Source of the DNA: Lachnospiraceae bacterium
Lineage (GTDB): Bacteria > Bacillota > Clostridia > Lachnospirales > Lachnospiraceae
Length of the DNA: 11,171 bases
Assembly (NCBI GenBank): GCA_014804565.1
Contig: JAAUZN010000056.1
Location: forward strand, 6,180 to 17,350
Direction of reading: 5' to 3'
The position numbers were made by a program, and so were the translations under genes. Position 1 is the first letter of the stretch. Every line of letters begins with the position of its first letter. The notes under the pieces were generated by a model that worked only from the letters and a program-made list of their open reading frames with translations, ran no database searches and was not told where the DNA came from. Shown one piece after another: positions 1 through 7,212 of this stretch.

Positions 1-1565
1 TTCCAGTCGAGTTCTCTGGTCTCGCTCCACTCTCTCTCCTGCCCGAAATCCTGTCCCATAAACAGAAGCTTTTTGCCCGCATGGCCAATCATATAACTAT
101 AGCCCACCCGCAGGTTCGCGTACTTATCCACGGGATAGCCGGGCATTTTATTGACCATAGAACACTTCAGATGCACCACCTCGTCATGGGAGAGGGGCAG
201 AATATAGTTTTCGCTGTTGTTATAGCTCATAGCAAAGGTCATGGCATAGTGATTGTTTTTGCGGAAATACGGATCCAGCTTCATATATTCACAGAAATCA
301 TGCATCCATCCCATGTTCCACTTAAAGCTGAAGCCCAGACCGTCCTCTTCTACCTTGCCCGTCACCTTCGGCCATGCCGTAGACTCCTCGGCGATGGTAA
401 GGAAACCGGGATATGCACCATGCACCACGGAATTCAGATGCTTGAAGAACTCGATCGCATCCAGATTTTCATTGCCGCCGTACTTATTGGGCACCCACTG
501 GCCTTCACGCTTACTGTAATCCAGATAAAGCATGGACGCCACCGCGTCAATTCTTATGCCGTCAATGTGAAACTCCCGGATCCAATATAAAACGTTTGCG
601 ATCAGGAAATTCCGAACCTCATTCTTCGCGTAATTAAAGATCTTAGTACCCCAATCAGGATGCTCTCCGATCCTTGGATCGGGATGCTCAAAGATACACT
701 GCCCGTCAAAACGGCCGAGTCCGTGTGCATCCGTTGCGAAATGAGCCGGAACCCAATCCAGAATAACGCCTATTTTATTCTTATGCAGCACATTGATCAG
801 ATACATAAAATCGGAAGGGTCGCCGTGCCTGGAGGTAGGCGCATAATAACCCGTCACCTGATATCCCCAGGAACCGTCAAAAGGATACTCCGCTATCCCC
901 ATCAGCTCGATATGGGTATAGTGCATCTCCTTTAAATATTCCACGATCCTGTCCGCAAATTCCCGGTAGTTATAAAATCCCTCCTCGGTCCCGTCGGGAT
1001 GCTTCATCCAGGAACCGATATGGCACTCGTAGATTGCCATGGGTTCTTTGTTATAATCCTTACCTTCTCTGGCAGCCATCCATGCGCTGTCCGTCCATTT
1101 AAACTTACTGATATCGAAGGTCCTGGAAGCATTGCCCGGACGCATCTCTGCATAATTGGCAAAAGGATCTGCCTTGTAGAGCTTCTCCCCCGCGGGTGTT
1201 CGAATCAGATACTTATAAAGCTCATTTTCCCCAACCTCAGGGATGAAAAGCTTATAGATCCCGCCGGGACCCAGCTTTTCCATCTCATGTCTGTCCTCAT
1301 CCCAGCCGTTAAAGGTGCCGATCACGTGGACACTGGCCGCATTGGGCGCCCACACAGCAAAAAACATGCCCTTTACACCGTTTTCCACAGAAGGATGCGC
1401 TCCCAGCTTCTTATAGATATCATAGTGAGTGCCCTGCGCAAACACATACTGATCCGCCTCGGAGATAAATACCTCTTCCAGTCCCCTTTCTTCTGCCTTT
1501 TTACTCACCGGTTTTGTCGTTTTAGTCTTCTTTTCTGTCGACTTAGCCGCTGTCTTTCCTGCCAT
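1..1565 (-). CDS. glgB: 1,4-alpha-glucan (glycogen) branching enzyme, 3' end cut by window edge
   Basis: This enzyme cuts alpha-1,4 glucan chains and re-attaches them through alpha-1,6 bonds during glycogen synthesis in the cytoplasm. About 521 codons are visible; the family usually has 620-750, so the C-terminal all-beta domain is outside the window. Residues 1-25 are a lysine-rich tail (8 Lys). A CBM48-type domain follows (FFAVWAPNAASVHVIGTFNGW), then the GH13 barrel. The nucleophile is Asp340 (in DGIRIDAVASMLYLDYS), the acid/base Glu393 (IAEES) and the third acid Asp461 (LSHDEVVH). Their spacing of 53 and 68 residues matches E. coli Asp405/Glu458/Asp526. The ATG is preceded by a G-rich ribosome site (GGGGGG, 7 bases away). 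It starts 18 bases after the stop of the upstream gene, so the two are probably co-transcribed. Seen: motifs and spacing. Known: GH13 chemistry. Very sure of the family. Confidence 0.97.
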   Translation of the reverse strand, partial: MAGKTAAKSTEKKTKTTKPVSKKAEERGLEEVFISEADQYVFAQGTHYDIYKKLGAHPSVENGVKGMFFAVWAPNAASVHVIGTFNGWDEDRHEMEKLGPGGIYKLFIPEVGENELYKYLIRTPAGEKLYKADPFANYAEMRPGNASRTFDISKFKWTDSAWMAAREGKDYNKEPMAIYECHIGSWMKHPDGTEEGFYNYREFADRIVEYLKEMHYTHIELMGIAEYPFDGSWGYQVTGYYAPTSRHGDPSDFMYLINVLHKNKIGVILDWVPAHFATDAHGLGRFDGQCIFEHPDPRIGEHPDWGTKIFNYAKNEVRNFLIANVLYWIREFHIDGIRIDAVASMLYLDYSKREGQWVPNKYGGNENLDAIEFFKHLNSVVHGAYPGFLTIAEESTAWPKVTGKVEEDGLGFSFKWNMGWMHDFCEYMKLDPYFRKNNHYAMTFAMSYNNSENYILPLSHDEVVHLKCSMVNKMPGYPVDKYANLRVGYSYMIGHAGKKLLFMGQDFGQEREWSETRELDW

Positions 1566-1583
1566 AACCTAACCCCCCGTTTT

Positions 1584-4139
1584 TTAATAGTGCATGAAGT
1601 CCTTCTCTCGCAATATGATCATGTCCTCTTCATCATACCTCTTTGCCAGCAAAATATCCATAAAATGTTTCGGCGTTTTTTTGTTCGCGTACTCGATGGC
1701 CTCATCCACCAACTCTCTCACCTCAGCAAGCGTCACCTCATGGTCGCTGGTCTGCTTGTCAGCAATCCTTGTGTGAAGCGCCAAAATACCAAACTCGTCA
1801 ATGGAATACTCCAGTTCTTCCGCATACTGCTTCGCGTAAGCCACCAATGCCTCATCATCCAGCGGCTCGATATCTACCCGCAGATTAAAGTTATTGGCAA
1901 GCGCCTCATTTCGCGAAAGCAGGTTCCCTATCTCGCTCTTGGTGCCCACCATCAGCACCAGAAGCCCCATATTCTCTTTCTCCAGAACTTTAATGATAGA
2001 CGCCACGGTGGCCTGTTTCAGTTTGCCTACCTCCACAATGATCAACGCGCCGTTGTCCAGCTTGGAGAAAGTCGCCTCCACATCCTTTTTATTCAAAGTG
2101 TGGCCTTCCACCTTTGCCACTTTACCGGAAAAATTGTTGTCATTATACTGCATCTCGCGGATCAGTGCCTTTGCAAGGGACAGAGTCGTAATCTCCTCCT
2201 CGCCCGTGATCAGGACATTTCCCGTACAAGACGCCAGACTCATATTATCCAGTGTGTGGATCAGCTGCTTTTTAGATTTACGCTGATGAACGAACTTGCC
2301 GAAAAGTTCCTGCTCCTCCGGACTTAAATCCCGCTCTTTTCCAGACTCTTCCTCGCTATCGGGAACTTCTGCCTCTACTTCTACACTGACTTCCTGAACC
2401 GTTTCCTCATTGGCTGCCTGCGGTACTTTCTCAGATGTTATCTCCTCAGGCGCCTCTTCCTCAAACGTCTCCTGCTCAGATTCTTCTTCTGCCTGTCGGT
2501 TGATCGACTCTTCCATCTTCTTAACGGCGGTCTCTGTCTCCTCGCTGTCGGGGAAGATCACCTTTTTCACCTGCGGGTTCCTGCCGGATTCCTTCATGAT
2601 CGCCGCCATAAATGCTTTTTCCAGTTCTTCCAGAAGACCGTTCTTCGTCGCCTCATCAAAGCTTGCAAACAGGCTGCCCGTCTGGGCGAGGATATGCTGG
2701 CGAACATCCTCCATCCGCTTCTCCTCGTTATCCTTCTTCATCTGCTCCCACTCAGCCATGATATCATCGATGCTGAGCTGACCTGTGATCTGCTTCTCCA
2801 CCCGCTCTGCTTCCGGTACAACAAAGCTGATCTGACCGTCATACTCCTGAGACAGGAATTTATCGTACTCCGTCGGCTTGGATGCCGCCAAGGCTTGCTC
2901 TCGAAGCGCTTTCGCCTGCAGCCGCTCCGCCTCTCTGGTCATCTCCTCTATAATACGCTGAGCATCGAAGACCATCGTGTCTTCCCGCACGATCTCCTCG
3001 CTCACTGCCTCCAGCTCCTGCGTATCCAGCATGTTCGTATTGGGAAGTTCCGCCGTCTCCTCTAAAAGCGGTGCGATAAGGGCATCCGTGATAGAAGGCT
3101 CTTCCGGCACTTCGTCCACCAGAATCTCTTCCTCCGCAGTCACTGGAACTTCCATCTCTTCAACCGCCATCGGAACATCTTCAGGCTCATCCGGCACTTC
3201 CGTCTCTACCGGGGTATCTTCGGTCTCATCCTGTGCTTCCGCCTCTGCCGGGGCATCCTCCGCCAACACCTCTTTCATACTCTCCGCCAACGCCATTTGC
3301 AGATTGATGGTGTTGTACTGTCCCACATCAACCGTTTTAACCTCCGGCAGCTCTGTAGTGGGTGCAGAGAGAACATCCTGCTCTTCCGCTTCTTCCGCCG
3401 GTCGATCAATGTCTTCATCTGCCTCCTGCATATCCCCGGATAATTCCTCTTCTATATCCTCATCCGGTTCTTCTTCCACAGAAGACATCTCATCGATATC
3501 CTCCCCGGCACTCCTGCCCGCTACAAAAGCATCATATTTCTCCTGCTGTTCCGGGCTTAAAGGCTGGTGCAGCGCCTTTAACTCCAGCGCCTTCATAACA
3601 TATCTGCCCTCACCAAACCAGAGGAACATCTCATCGCACTCTTCCACACATTTCGTCGTCAACCCGATGCGATGATACAGATAAGCCAGCTCATATACCC
3701 ATTTTTCTCTGGGCTCCCGTTTCTTAAACTCCTCCAGTACTGCAATCCGCTCCTCTATGCTGACATCCAGTGCCTCATAGAGCCGGTACTGCAAAACATA
3801 CCGCCCCGTGTCTCTCGGCGCAATCTGTACAAACTCCTTATAACGATTACTGGCCTCATCGTATTCTCCCATCTTAATGCAAAGCTCACACAGAGAATAA
3901 ATGATCAGTCTGCCCGTTGGATGCTTTTCATATGCCAACAGAAGAATATCCTTACTGTCCTGATAACGTCTGTTGATCTTATACAGATCGCTGATCGTGC
4001 AGAGCATCATGACACTTCTGACCCTGCGCCAGTCAATCGTATCCGCAATCTTTGCCGCTTCCGCGTATTCACCTTCCGCAATCAGCGCTTTGATCTCATC
4101 CGCGCTGGCTTTGTATTCAAACTTATCCAAGGTACTCAC
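1584..4139 (-). CDS. TPR / acidic linker / degenerate AAA+-like domain protein
   Basis: A large cytoplasmic protein (848-851 residues) with no signal peptide or membrane segment. Residues 1-200 are helical with TPR-like pairs (LLLAYEKHPTGRLIIYSLCE; VYELAYLYHRIGLTTKCVEE). Residues 210-610 are very acidic, with three 13-residue repeats (294-332) and a helical stretch around 385-520. Residues 612-851 resemble an AAA+ module of the CbxX/SpoVK kind. The Walker A position (646-654) reads GEEEITTLS instead of GxxGxGKT, and the Walker B position (698-704) reads ALIIVEV without the usual Asp-Glu, so ATP hydrolysis is doubtful. The longest frame opens with GTG at 4139. A TTG three codons later (4130) has GAGGTGA five bases ahead, an exact match to the 16S rRNA tail, and is the likelier start. 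It lies 18 bases ahead of glgB. I can name no established function; a scaffold or adaptor role is inference. Confidence 0.85.
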   Translation of the reverse strand: MSTLDKFEYKASADEIKALIAEGEYAEAAKIADTIDWRRVRSVMMLCTISDLYKINRRYQDSKDILLLAYEKHPTGRLIIYSLCELCIKMGEYDEASNRYKEFVQIAPRDTGRYVLQYRLYEALDVSIEERIAVLEEFKKREPREKWVYELAYLYHRIGLTTKCVEECDEMFLWFGEGRYVMKALELKALHQPLSPEQQEKYDAFVAGRSAGEDIDEMSSVEEEPDEDIEEELSGDMQEADEDIDRPAEEAEEQDVLSAPTTELPEVKTVDVGQYNTINLQMALAESMKEVLAEDAPAEAEAQDETEDTPVETEVPDEPEDVPMAVEEMEVPVTAEEEILVDEVPEEPSITDALIAPLLEETAELPNTNMLDTQELEAVSEEIVREDTMVFDAQRIIEEMTREAERLQAKALREQALAASKPTEYDKFLSQEYDGQISFVVPEAERVEKQITGQLSIDDIMAEWEQMKKDNEEKRMEDVRQHILAQTGSLFASFDEATKNGLLEELEKAFMAAIMKESGRNPQVKKVIFPDSEETETAVKKMEESINRQAEEESEQETFEEEAPEEITSEKVPQAANEETVQEVSVEVEAEVPDSEEESGKERDLSPEEQELFGKFVHQRKSKKQLIHTLDNMSLASCTGNVLITGEEEITTLSLAKALIREMQYNDNNFSGKVAKVEGHTLNKKDVEATFSKLDNGALIIVEVGKLKQATVASIIKVLEKENMGLLVLMVGTKSEIGNLLSRNEALANNFNLRVDIEPLDDEALVAYAKQYAEELEYSIDEFGILALHTRIADKQTSDHEVTLAEVRELVDEAIEYANKKTPKHFMDILLAKRYDEEDMIILREKDFMHY
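3144..3260 (-). repeat. Three tandem 39-bp in-frame repeats (13 residues each)
   Basis: Inside the acidic linker, units at 3222-3260, 3183-3221 and 3144-3182 encode EDAPAEAEAQDET, EDTPVETEVPDEP and EDVPMAVEEMEVP. Units one and two are clearly alike in DNA (shared CTCTxCCGGGGxATC and CTCATCC blocks); the third has drifted. The unit length is a multiple of three, so copy changes keep the frame. Confidence 0.75.
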
Positions 4140-4196
4140 CTCATCGACGTACTTTACTGTTTTATCCGTTTACACACTGACCCTAGTATCTGTTTT

Positions 4197-4225
4197 AGTT
4201 TACCATAGTCACTTATCAATGTAAA
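4197..4225 (-). promoter_or_regulatory. Candidate sigma-A promoter for the TPR/AAA-like gene and glgB
   Basis: Read on the minus strand, TTTACA (4225-4220) and TAAACT (4202-4197) are separated by 17 bases. The -35 matches the consensus at 5 of 6 positions and the -10 at 4 of 6. Transcription would begin near 4190, about 55-60 bases ahead of the gene. This separates the unit from rsmA despite the shared strand. Confidence 0.6.
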
Positions 4226-4237
4226 CAAATTCCGTCG

Positions 4238-4279
4238 AAAAAAAGCACCTTTACTCCCAATATATGGAGTTGTCTCCAT
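4238..4279 (-). terminator. Possible weak terminator or competing hairpins after rsmA
   Basis: On the minus strand, about 40 bases after the rsmA stop, ATGGAG-ACAA-CTCCAT can form a 6-bp hairpin. The same CTCC can instead pair with a GGGAGT just downstream, and a T7 run (plus-strand A7 at 4238-4244) follows about 8 bases later. The gap between stem and T run is longer than in a standard intrinsic terminator, so this is a weak call. Confidence 0.3.
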
Positions 4280-4318
4280 GAAAAAATCCCTTATCTTGTA
4301 TTTTTTAGCAAATATCTC

Positions 4319-5185
4319 TCACGCTCTGATCTGCAGAAGCCGATTTGACAACTCTGAAAATCGTTGCAAAGTAAGTGTTTCACCGCGCACTGTTCCGGGA
4401 AGTCCCATCTCTTCCAGCACCTGCTCTACCTGTGCCCTGGTAAGATTCAGATTTCCCGCATTCGCAAGTCCGTTAGCCAGTGTCTTTCTGCGCTGGTTGA
4501 AGGAAGCCCGGATCACGGAGAAAAGATAAGCCTCATCCTCCACGACAACAGGCGGCTCCTTGTGCTTCACCAACCGCACCACGGTGCTGTCCACATTCGG
4601 GCGGGGGGTAAAGCAGGACGCAGGCACCCTGGTCACGATCTCCGGCTTCGCATAATACTGCACTGCCAGCGAGAGCGCCCCATAATCCTTTGTTCCGGGA
4701 CCTGTCTGCATCCGATCTGCCACCTCGCTCTGTACCATGACCGTGATACTCTCTAACGGTATGTGGCTCTCGAAAAGAGCCATAATGATAGGCGTCGTAA
4801 TATAATACGGAAGATTCGCTACCACCTTTAAGGGGCCGCCGCCGTTTTCTTCTACCAATGCAGACAGATCCACCTTTAAAATATCCGCACACAAAAGGGT
4901 GATATTATCGTAAGGCGAAAGGGTCTCCTCCAGGATTGGGATCAGTCCTTTATCAATCTCCACGGCAATGACCCGACCGGCAGATTCCGCCAGATACTGT
5001 GTCATGGTTCCGATTCCCGGCCCGATCTCCAAAACACAGTCCTTTTCCGTAATCTGCGCCGCCTCCACGATCTTATGAAGAATATTCGCATCGATCAGAA
5101 AATTCTGCCCGTATTTTTTTTGCATACGAAACTGATATTTTCTGAGTATTTCCGAGGTGTTTGTATAATTTCCTAAATTTGCCAT
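4319..5185 (-). CDS. rsmA: 16S rRNA (adenine1518-N6/adenine1519-N6)-dimethyltransferase
   Basis: RsmA (KsgA) uses S-adenosylmethionine to dimethylate two adjacent adenines in the 3'-terminal helix of 16S rRNA late in 30S assembly. At 288 residues it is of normal length. Visible motifs in order are the substrate-binding start GQNFLID (26-32), the SAM-binding loop EIGPGIGT (53-60), the acidic end of strand 2 (VEID, 75-78), AD (100-101), the catalytic NLPYY (124-128), FTPRPNVDS (192-200) and FNQRRKTL (219-226). The C-terminal helical domain is complete. The ATG has GGAGA about 6 bases ahead. It begins 48 bases after the tatD stop, so the two are probably one operon. The rnmV gene common at this spot is missing. 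Loss of RsmA classically gives kasugamycin resistance. Confidence 0.97.
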   Translation of the reverse strand: MANLGNYTNTSEILRKYQFRMQKKYGQNFLIDANILHKIVEAAQITEKDCVLEIGPGIGTMTQYLAESAGRVIAVEIDKGLIPILEETLSPYDNITLLCADILKVDLSALVEENGGGPLKVVANLPYYITTPIIMALFESHIPLESITVMVQSEVADRMQTGPGTKDYGALSLAVQYYAKPEIVTRVPASCFTPRPNVDSTVVRLVKHKEPPVVVEDEAYLFSVIRASFNQRRKTLANGLANAGNLNLTRAQVEQVLEEMGLPGTVRGETLTLQRFSELSNRLLQIRA

Positions 5186-5233
5186 AAAGTTCTCCGTATT
5201 ATTCTAAAGGAATATGCACTCATCGCTCAATTT

Positions 5234-5998
5234 TCACAGCCCAAACAATCTTCTCGCATTCTCCTCCGTGCGTTCCACCACTTCCTCATAGGAAAGTCCC
5301 TTGATCGCCGCGATCTCCTTCGCCACATAGGGAAGATTCAGAGAAGAATTCCGCTCACCGCGGTGTGGTTCCGGCGAAAGATACGGGCTGTCCGTCTCAA
5401 GAAGAATCTTATCTATCGGAATATACTCCACCGCCTCCTTGAGCTTCTTCGCATTTTTGAAGGTGATCACGCCGCCGATCCCGAAATAATAATCCATGTT
5501 CAGATACTCTCTCGCCATCTCCTTCGCATAAGAAAAACAATGCACCACGCCGCCGATCTCTCCGGCACGAAGCGCCTGCATGATATCCAGCGTGTCTTTC
5601 GCCGCCTCTCTGGAATGAATGATAACAGGCAGCTTCACCTCCCTGGCAAGCGTAAGCTGTCTGGCAAACCACTCTTTCTGCAAGTCCACCGCAGGTTCCG
5701 GATAATGGTAATCCAAGCCTGTCTCTCCCACCGCTACGATCTTTTCATGGCTGCAAAGTGCCCGCAGCTGTTCAAAACTGTCCTCGTCAAGCTCCTCCAC
5801 CTCGCTGGGATGCACGCCTACCGCCCCATAAAAAAAGGGATACTGCTCCGCCAGCTTCACCGTGGCCTCGCTTCCTGACATACTGGCCCCTATATTGATC
5901 ACTGTACCAATCCCGTGCTCTGCAAAGGAGGAAAGCAGCACCTCCCTATCCTCATCAAACACCTCGTCGTCATAATGCGCGTGACTCTCAAAAATCAT
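5234..5998 (-). CDS. TatD-family metal-dependent DNase (YcfH/YabD-like)
   Basis: A cytoplasmic TIM-barrel metallohydrolase of 254 residues, the usual size. Family members act as 3'-5' exonucleases or deoxyribonucleases and are linked to DNA repair and turnover. The metal ligands are visible: His6 and His8 (SHAHYDD), Glu92 (GETGLDYHY), His128 (VIIHSREA), His153 (VVHCFS) and Asp203 (LLETDSPYLSPEPHRG). The ATG is well supported by GAAAGGAG six bases ahead. It is the first gene of a likely tatD-rsmA operon. Its upstream region is shared with the divergent tRNA-Lys gene; a TATAAT on the minus strand at 6063-6068 may be its -10 element, but no good -35 stands at the right distance. The fold and family are certain; the exact substrate is not. 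Confidence 0.95.
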   Translation of the reverse strand: MIFESHAHYDDEVFDEDREVLLSSFAEHGIGTVINIGASMSGSEATVKLAEQYPFFYGAVGVHPSEVEELDEDSFEQLRALCSHEKIVAVGETGLDYHYPEPAVDLQKEWFARQLTLAREVKLPVIIHSREAAKDTLDIMQALRAGEIGGVVHCFSYAKEMAREYLNMDYYFGIGGVITFKNAKKLKEAVEYIPIDKILLETDSPYLSPEPHRGERNSSLNLPYVAKEIAAIKGLSYEEVVERTEENARRLFGL

Positions 5999-6046
5999 AG
6001 TTGGCTCCTTTCAATTAAAAATTCTTAAAATTTCTTAAAAAAATGC

Positions 6047-6075
6047 TTGCATTACAGATAGCATTATACTATAAT
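6047..6075 (+). promoter_or_regulatory. Promoter of tRNA-Lys
   Basis: TTGCAT (6047-6052) and a perfect TATAAT (6070-6075) are 17 bases apart, giving a start near 6082 and a leader of about 80 bases before the mature tRNA. The -35 matches at only 3 of 6 positions. The -10 region is nearly palindromic (ATTATACTATAAT), so it also offers TATAAT on the other strand toward tatD. Confidence 0.55.
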
Positions 6076-6087
6076 AACTCTTGCGTC

Positions 6088-6110
6088 GGTTGAGTGACAG
6101 GCACTCAACC
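6088..6110 (+). repeat. Perfect 9-bp inverted repeat in the tRNA leader
   Basis: GGTTGAGTG (6088-6096) and CACTCAACC (6102-6110) are exact complements around a 5-base loop, ACAGG. It lies between the promoter and the tRNA, so it would be the first structure in the precursor RNA. It could also serve as a DNA operator for the divergent tatD side. No T run follows, so it is not an obvious terminator. Confidence 0.7.
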
Positions 6111-6112
6111 AA

Positions 6113-6131
6113 GAGAATACTCCGTATTCTC
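6113..6131 (+). repeat. Perfect 8-bp inverted repeat, second hairpin of the tRNA leader
   Basis: GAGAATAC (6113-6120) and GTATTCTC (6124-6131) pair exactly around a 3-base loop, TCC. It starts two bases after the first hairpin, giving a tandem pair that ends 29 bases ahead of the tRNA. Confidence 0.7.
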
Positions 6132-6160
6132 CGCTATTTTAGTTTTACACAAAGGAATCT

Positions 6161-6233
6161 GCACCGCTAGCTCAGTTGGTAGAGCACCTGACTCTTAATC
6201 AGGGTGTCCAGGGTTCGAGCCCCTGGCGGTGCA
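6161..6233 (+). tRNA. tRNA-Lys (anticodon CTT)
   Basis: A 73-base cloverleaf. The acceptor stem GCACCGC (6161-6167) pairs fully with GCGGTGC (6226-6232). The D arm is GCTC/GAGC with the AGTTGGTA loop. The anticodon stem CCTGA/TCAGG encloses the loop CTCTTAA, giving anticodon CTT (6194-6196), which reads AAG. The T arm CAGGG/CCCTG holds TTCGAGC. The discriminator is A6233 and the next bases are CTT, so CCA is added after transcription. It lies alone between tatD and a permease gene, both on the other strand. Confidence 0.98.
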
Positions 6234-6268
6234 CTTGGAAGGACTGTTTTTGGAGACGTACGAGCTCT

Positions 6269-6286
6269 GGGGACGGTTCTTTTTTT
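6269..6286 (+). other. GGGGACGGTTCT motif followed by a T run
   Basis: GGGGACGGTTCT (6269-6280) runs into T7 (6280-6286), 35 bases after the tRNA, and touches the stop codon of the opposing permease gene. From memory, this string recurs in clostridial genomes near small REP-type elements and IS200-like transposases; no transposase is present here. The T run could help end the tRNA transcript, but I find no strong GC hairpin ahead of it. Confidence 0.4.
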
Positions 6287-7151
6287 AGAATTTCACTCCC
6301 AACAGCATCGTAACCGCACCCGCCGCCACTCCGGCCGCATATAAGATCCCGAAAATCTGCAAATTTTCTCTCCTGTCATCATTTACCCGGAGCAGCACCA
6401 GAAAACCCACGCCGGATCCCGATAAAAGACCCGCCATCAACGCACCTGCGCTCAAAACGCCACCCAGATAAAGCTGTGTGAGGATAACAGAAGATGCACA
6501 GTTGGGAATCATACCTACCAGCGCTGCGGCAAACAACCCCAGAATCGGTCTGTCAAGCACCAGCGCCGCCAGCGTTTCCTCTCCGATCAGCGCAATGATC
6601 AGGTTCAAAGCAAAGGAAATCACTATTATATATAAGAAGATTTTCCAGGTATGATTGATTGCTGACCTCCAGATTCCCTTTTCACAATGGCAGTGATGGC
6701 GTTCGCACAGATGCTCAATCTGCAGATCTCTCTTTTTCCGAAAGAAAAAATCCACAACAAAGCCCGCAATCAGCGCAAAGAGAATCTTACAGAAAAGAAT
6801 CTCAGCGATCACGGAAACATTCACATTCTCAGATATCATAATAGGAAGCATCTCATCGGAGGTCGATAAAAAAACAGCAACAAGAGTTCCCATCGTAATG
6901 ATCCTGCCCGCATAAAGATTTGCGGCAACCGTGGAAAACCCGCACTGCGGGAAAATACCAAGCACACTGCCGATAGCCGGGCCCGCCTTGCCCGACCTCC
7001 GGATGATCTCCTGCATCCGTCCTCCCGTCCAATGCTCCAGCGATTCCATCGCCAGATAGGTCAAAAAAAGAAACGGCAGCAGCCGGATACTGTCTATACA
7101 ACTGTCATATATCACTTCCTGGATCATATTGATCTCTCCATCCGAAATCAT
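6285..7151 (-). CDS. Putative heavy-metal / manganese exporter-type permease (ArsP_2-like)
   Basis: An integral membrane protein (280-288 residues) with about eight hydrophobic segments (roughly 18-36, 56-75, 84-97, 110-137, 169-188, 192-214, 228-250, 264-286). It resembles the family called putative 10TM heavy-metal exporter or putative manganese transporter. Each half carries a Pro-x-Cys signature: FPQCGFS (67-73) and IPNCASS (215-221). STSDEMLP (96-103) places Asp-Glu in a membrane segment. The central cytoplasmic loop holds His147, Cys149, His152, His153, Cys154, His155 and Cys156, a likely metal-binding cluster. Two starts are possible: ATG at 7151 (AAGGA 9 bases ahead) and ATG at 7127 (GGAGAG 6 bases ahead). 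The gene diverges from comFB across a region with a palindrome. The family call is fairly sure; the metal is unknown. Confidence 0.8.
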   Translation of the reverse strand: MISDGEINMIQEVIYDSCIDSIRLLPFLFLTYLAMESLEHWTGGRMQEIIRRSGKAGPAIGSVLGIFPQCGFSTVAANLYAGRIITMGTLVAVFLSTSDEMLPIMISENVNVSVIAEILFCKILFALIAGFVVDFFFRKKRDLQIEHLCERHHCHCEKGIWRSAINHTWKIFLYIIVISFALNLIIALIGEETLAALVLDRPILGLFAAALVGMIPNCASSVILTQLYLGGVLSAGALMAGLLSGSGVGFLVLLRVNDDRRENLQIFGILYAAGVAAGAVTMLLGVKF

Positions 7152-7173
7152 ACTGTAAAATCCTTCCAGTTTA

Positions 7174-7201
7174 TGATATCACGCTTCCCAAAAAAAGCAA
7201 G
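7174..7201 (-). promoter_or_regulatory. Weak candidate promoter of the permease gene
   Basis: On the minus strand, TTGCTT followed by a 16-base spacer and TATCAT lies just ahead of the gene. The -35 match is poor (3 of 6) and the spacer slightly short, so the call is tentative. The TTTCAC/GTGAAA half-sites lie immediately upstream of it. Confidence 0.3.
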
Positions 7202-7212
7202 CAGGGTTAATT

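Noticed and set aside
999..2327. A long open frame on the plus strand (442 codons) across the glgB start and the TPR/AAA-like gene
   Set aside because: It is antisense to two well-supported genes, has no ribosome site, and its product is low-complexity and unlike any family I know.
2977..3675. A plus-strand frame with a very Ser-rich product
   Set aside because: It is the mirror of the Glu/Asp-rich linker codons on the minus strand.
4198..4226. GTTTAC...GTAAAC inverted repeat as an operator
   Set aside because: The arms largely coincide with the -10 and -35 elements of a good promoter, which explains them; a separate operator is not needed.
4533..4892. A minus-strand frame of 119 codons inside rsmA
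   Set aside because: It lies in a different frame of a full-length gene with all its motifs, so it is a shadow.
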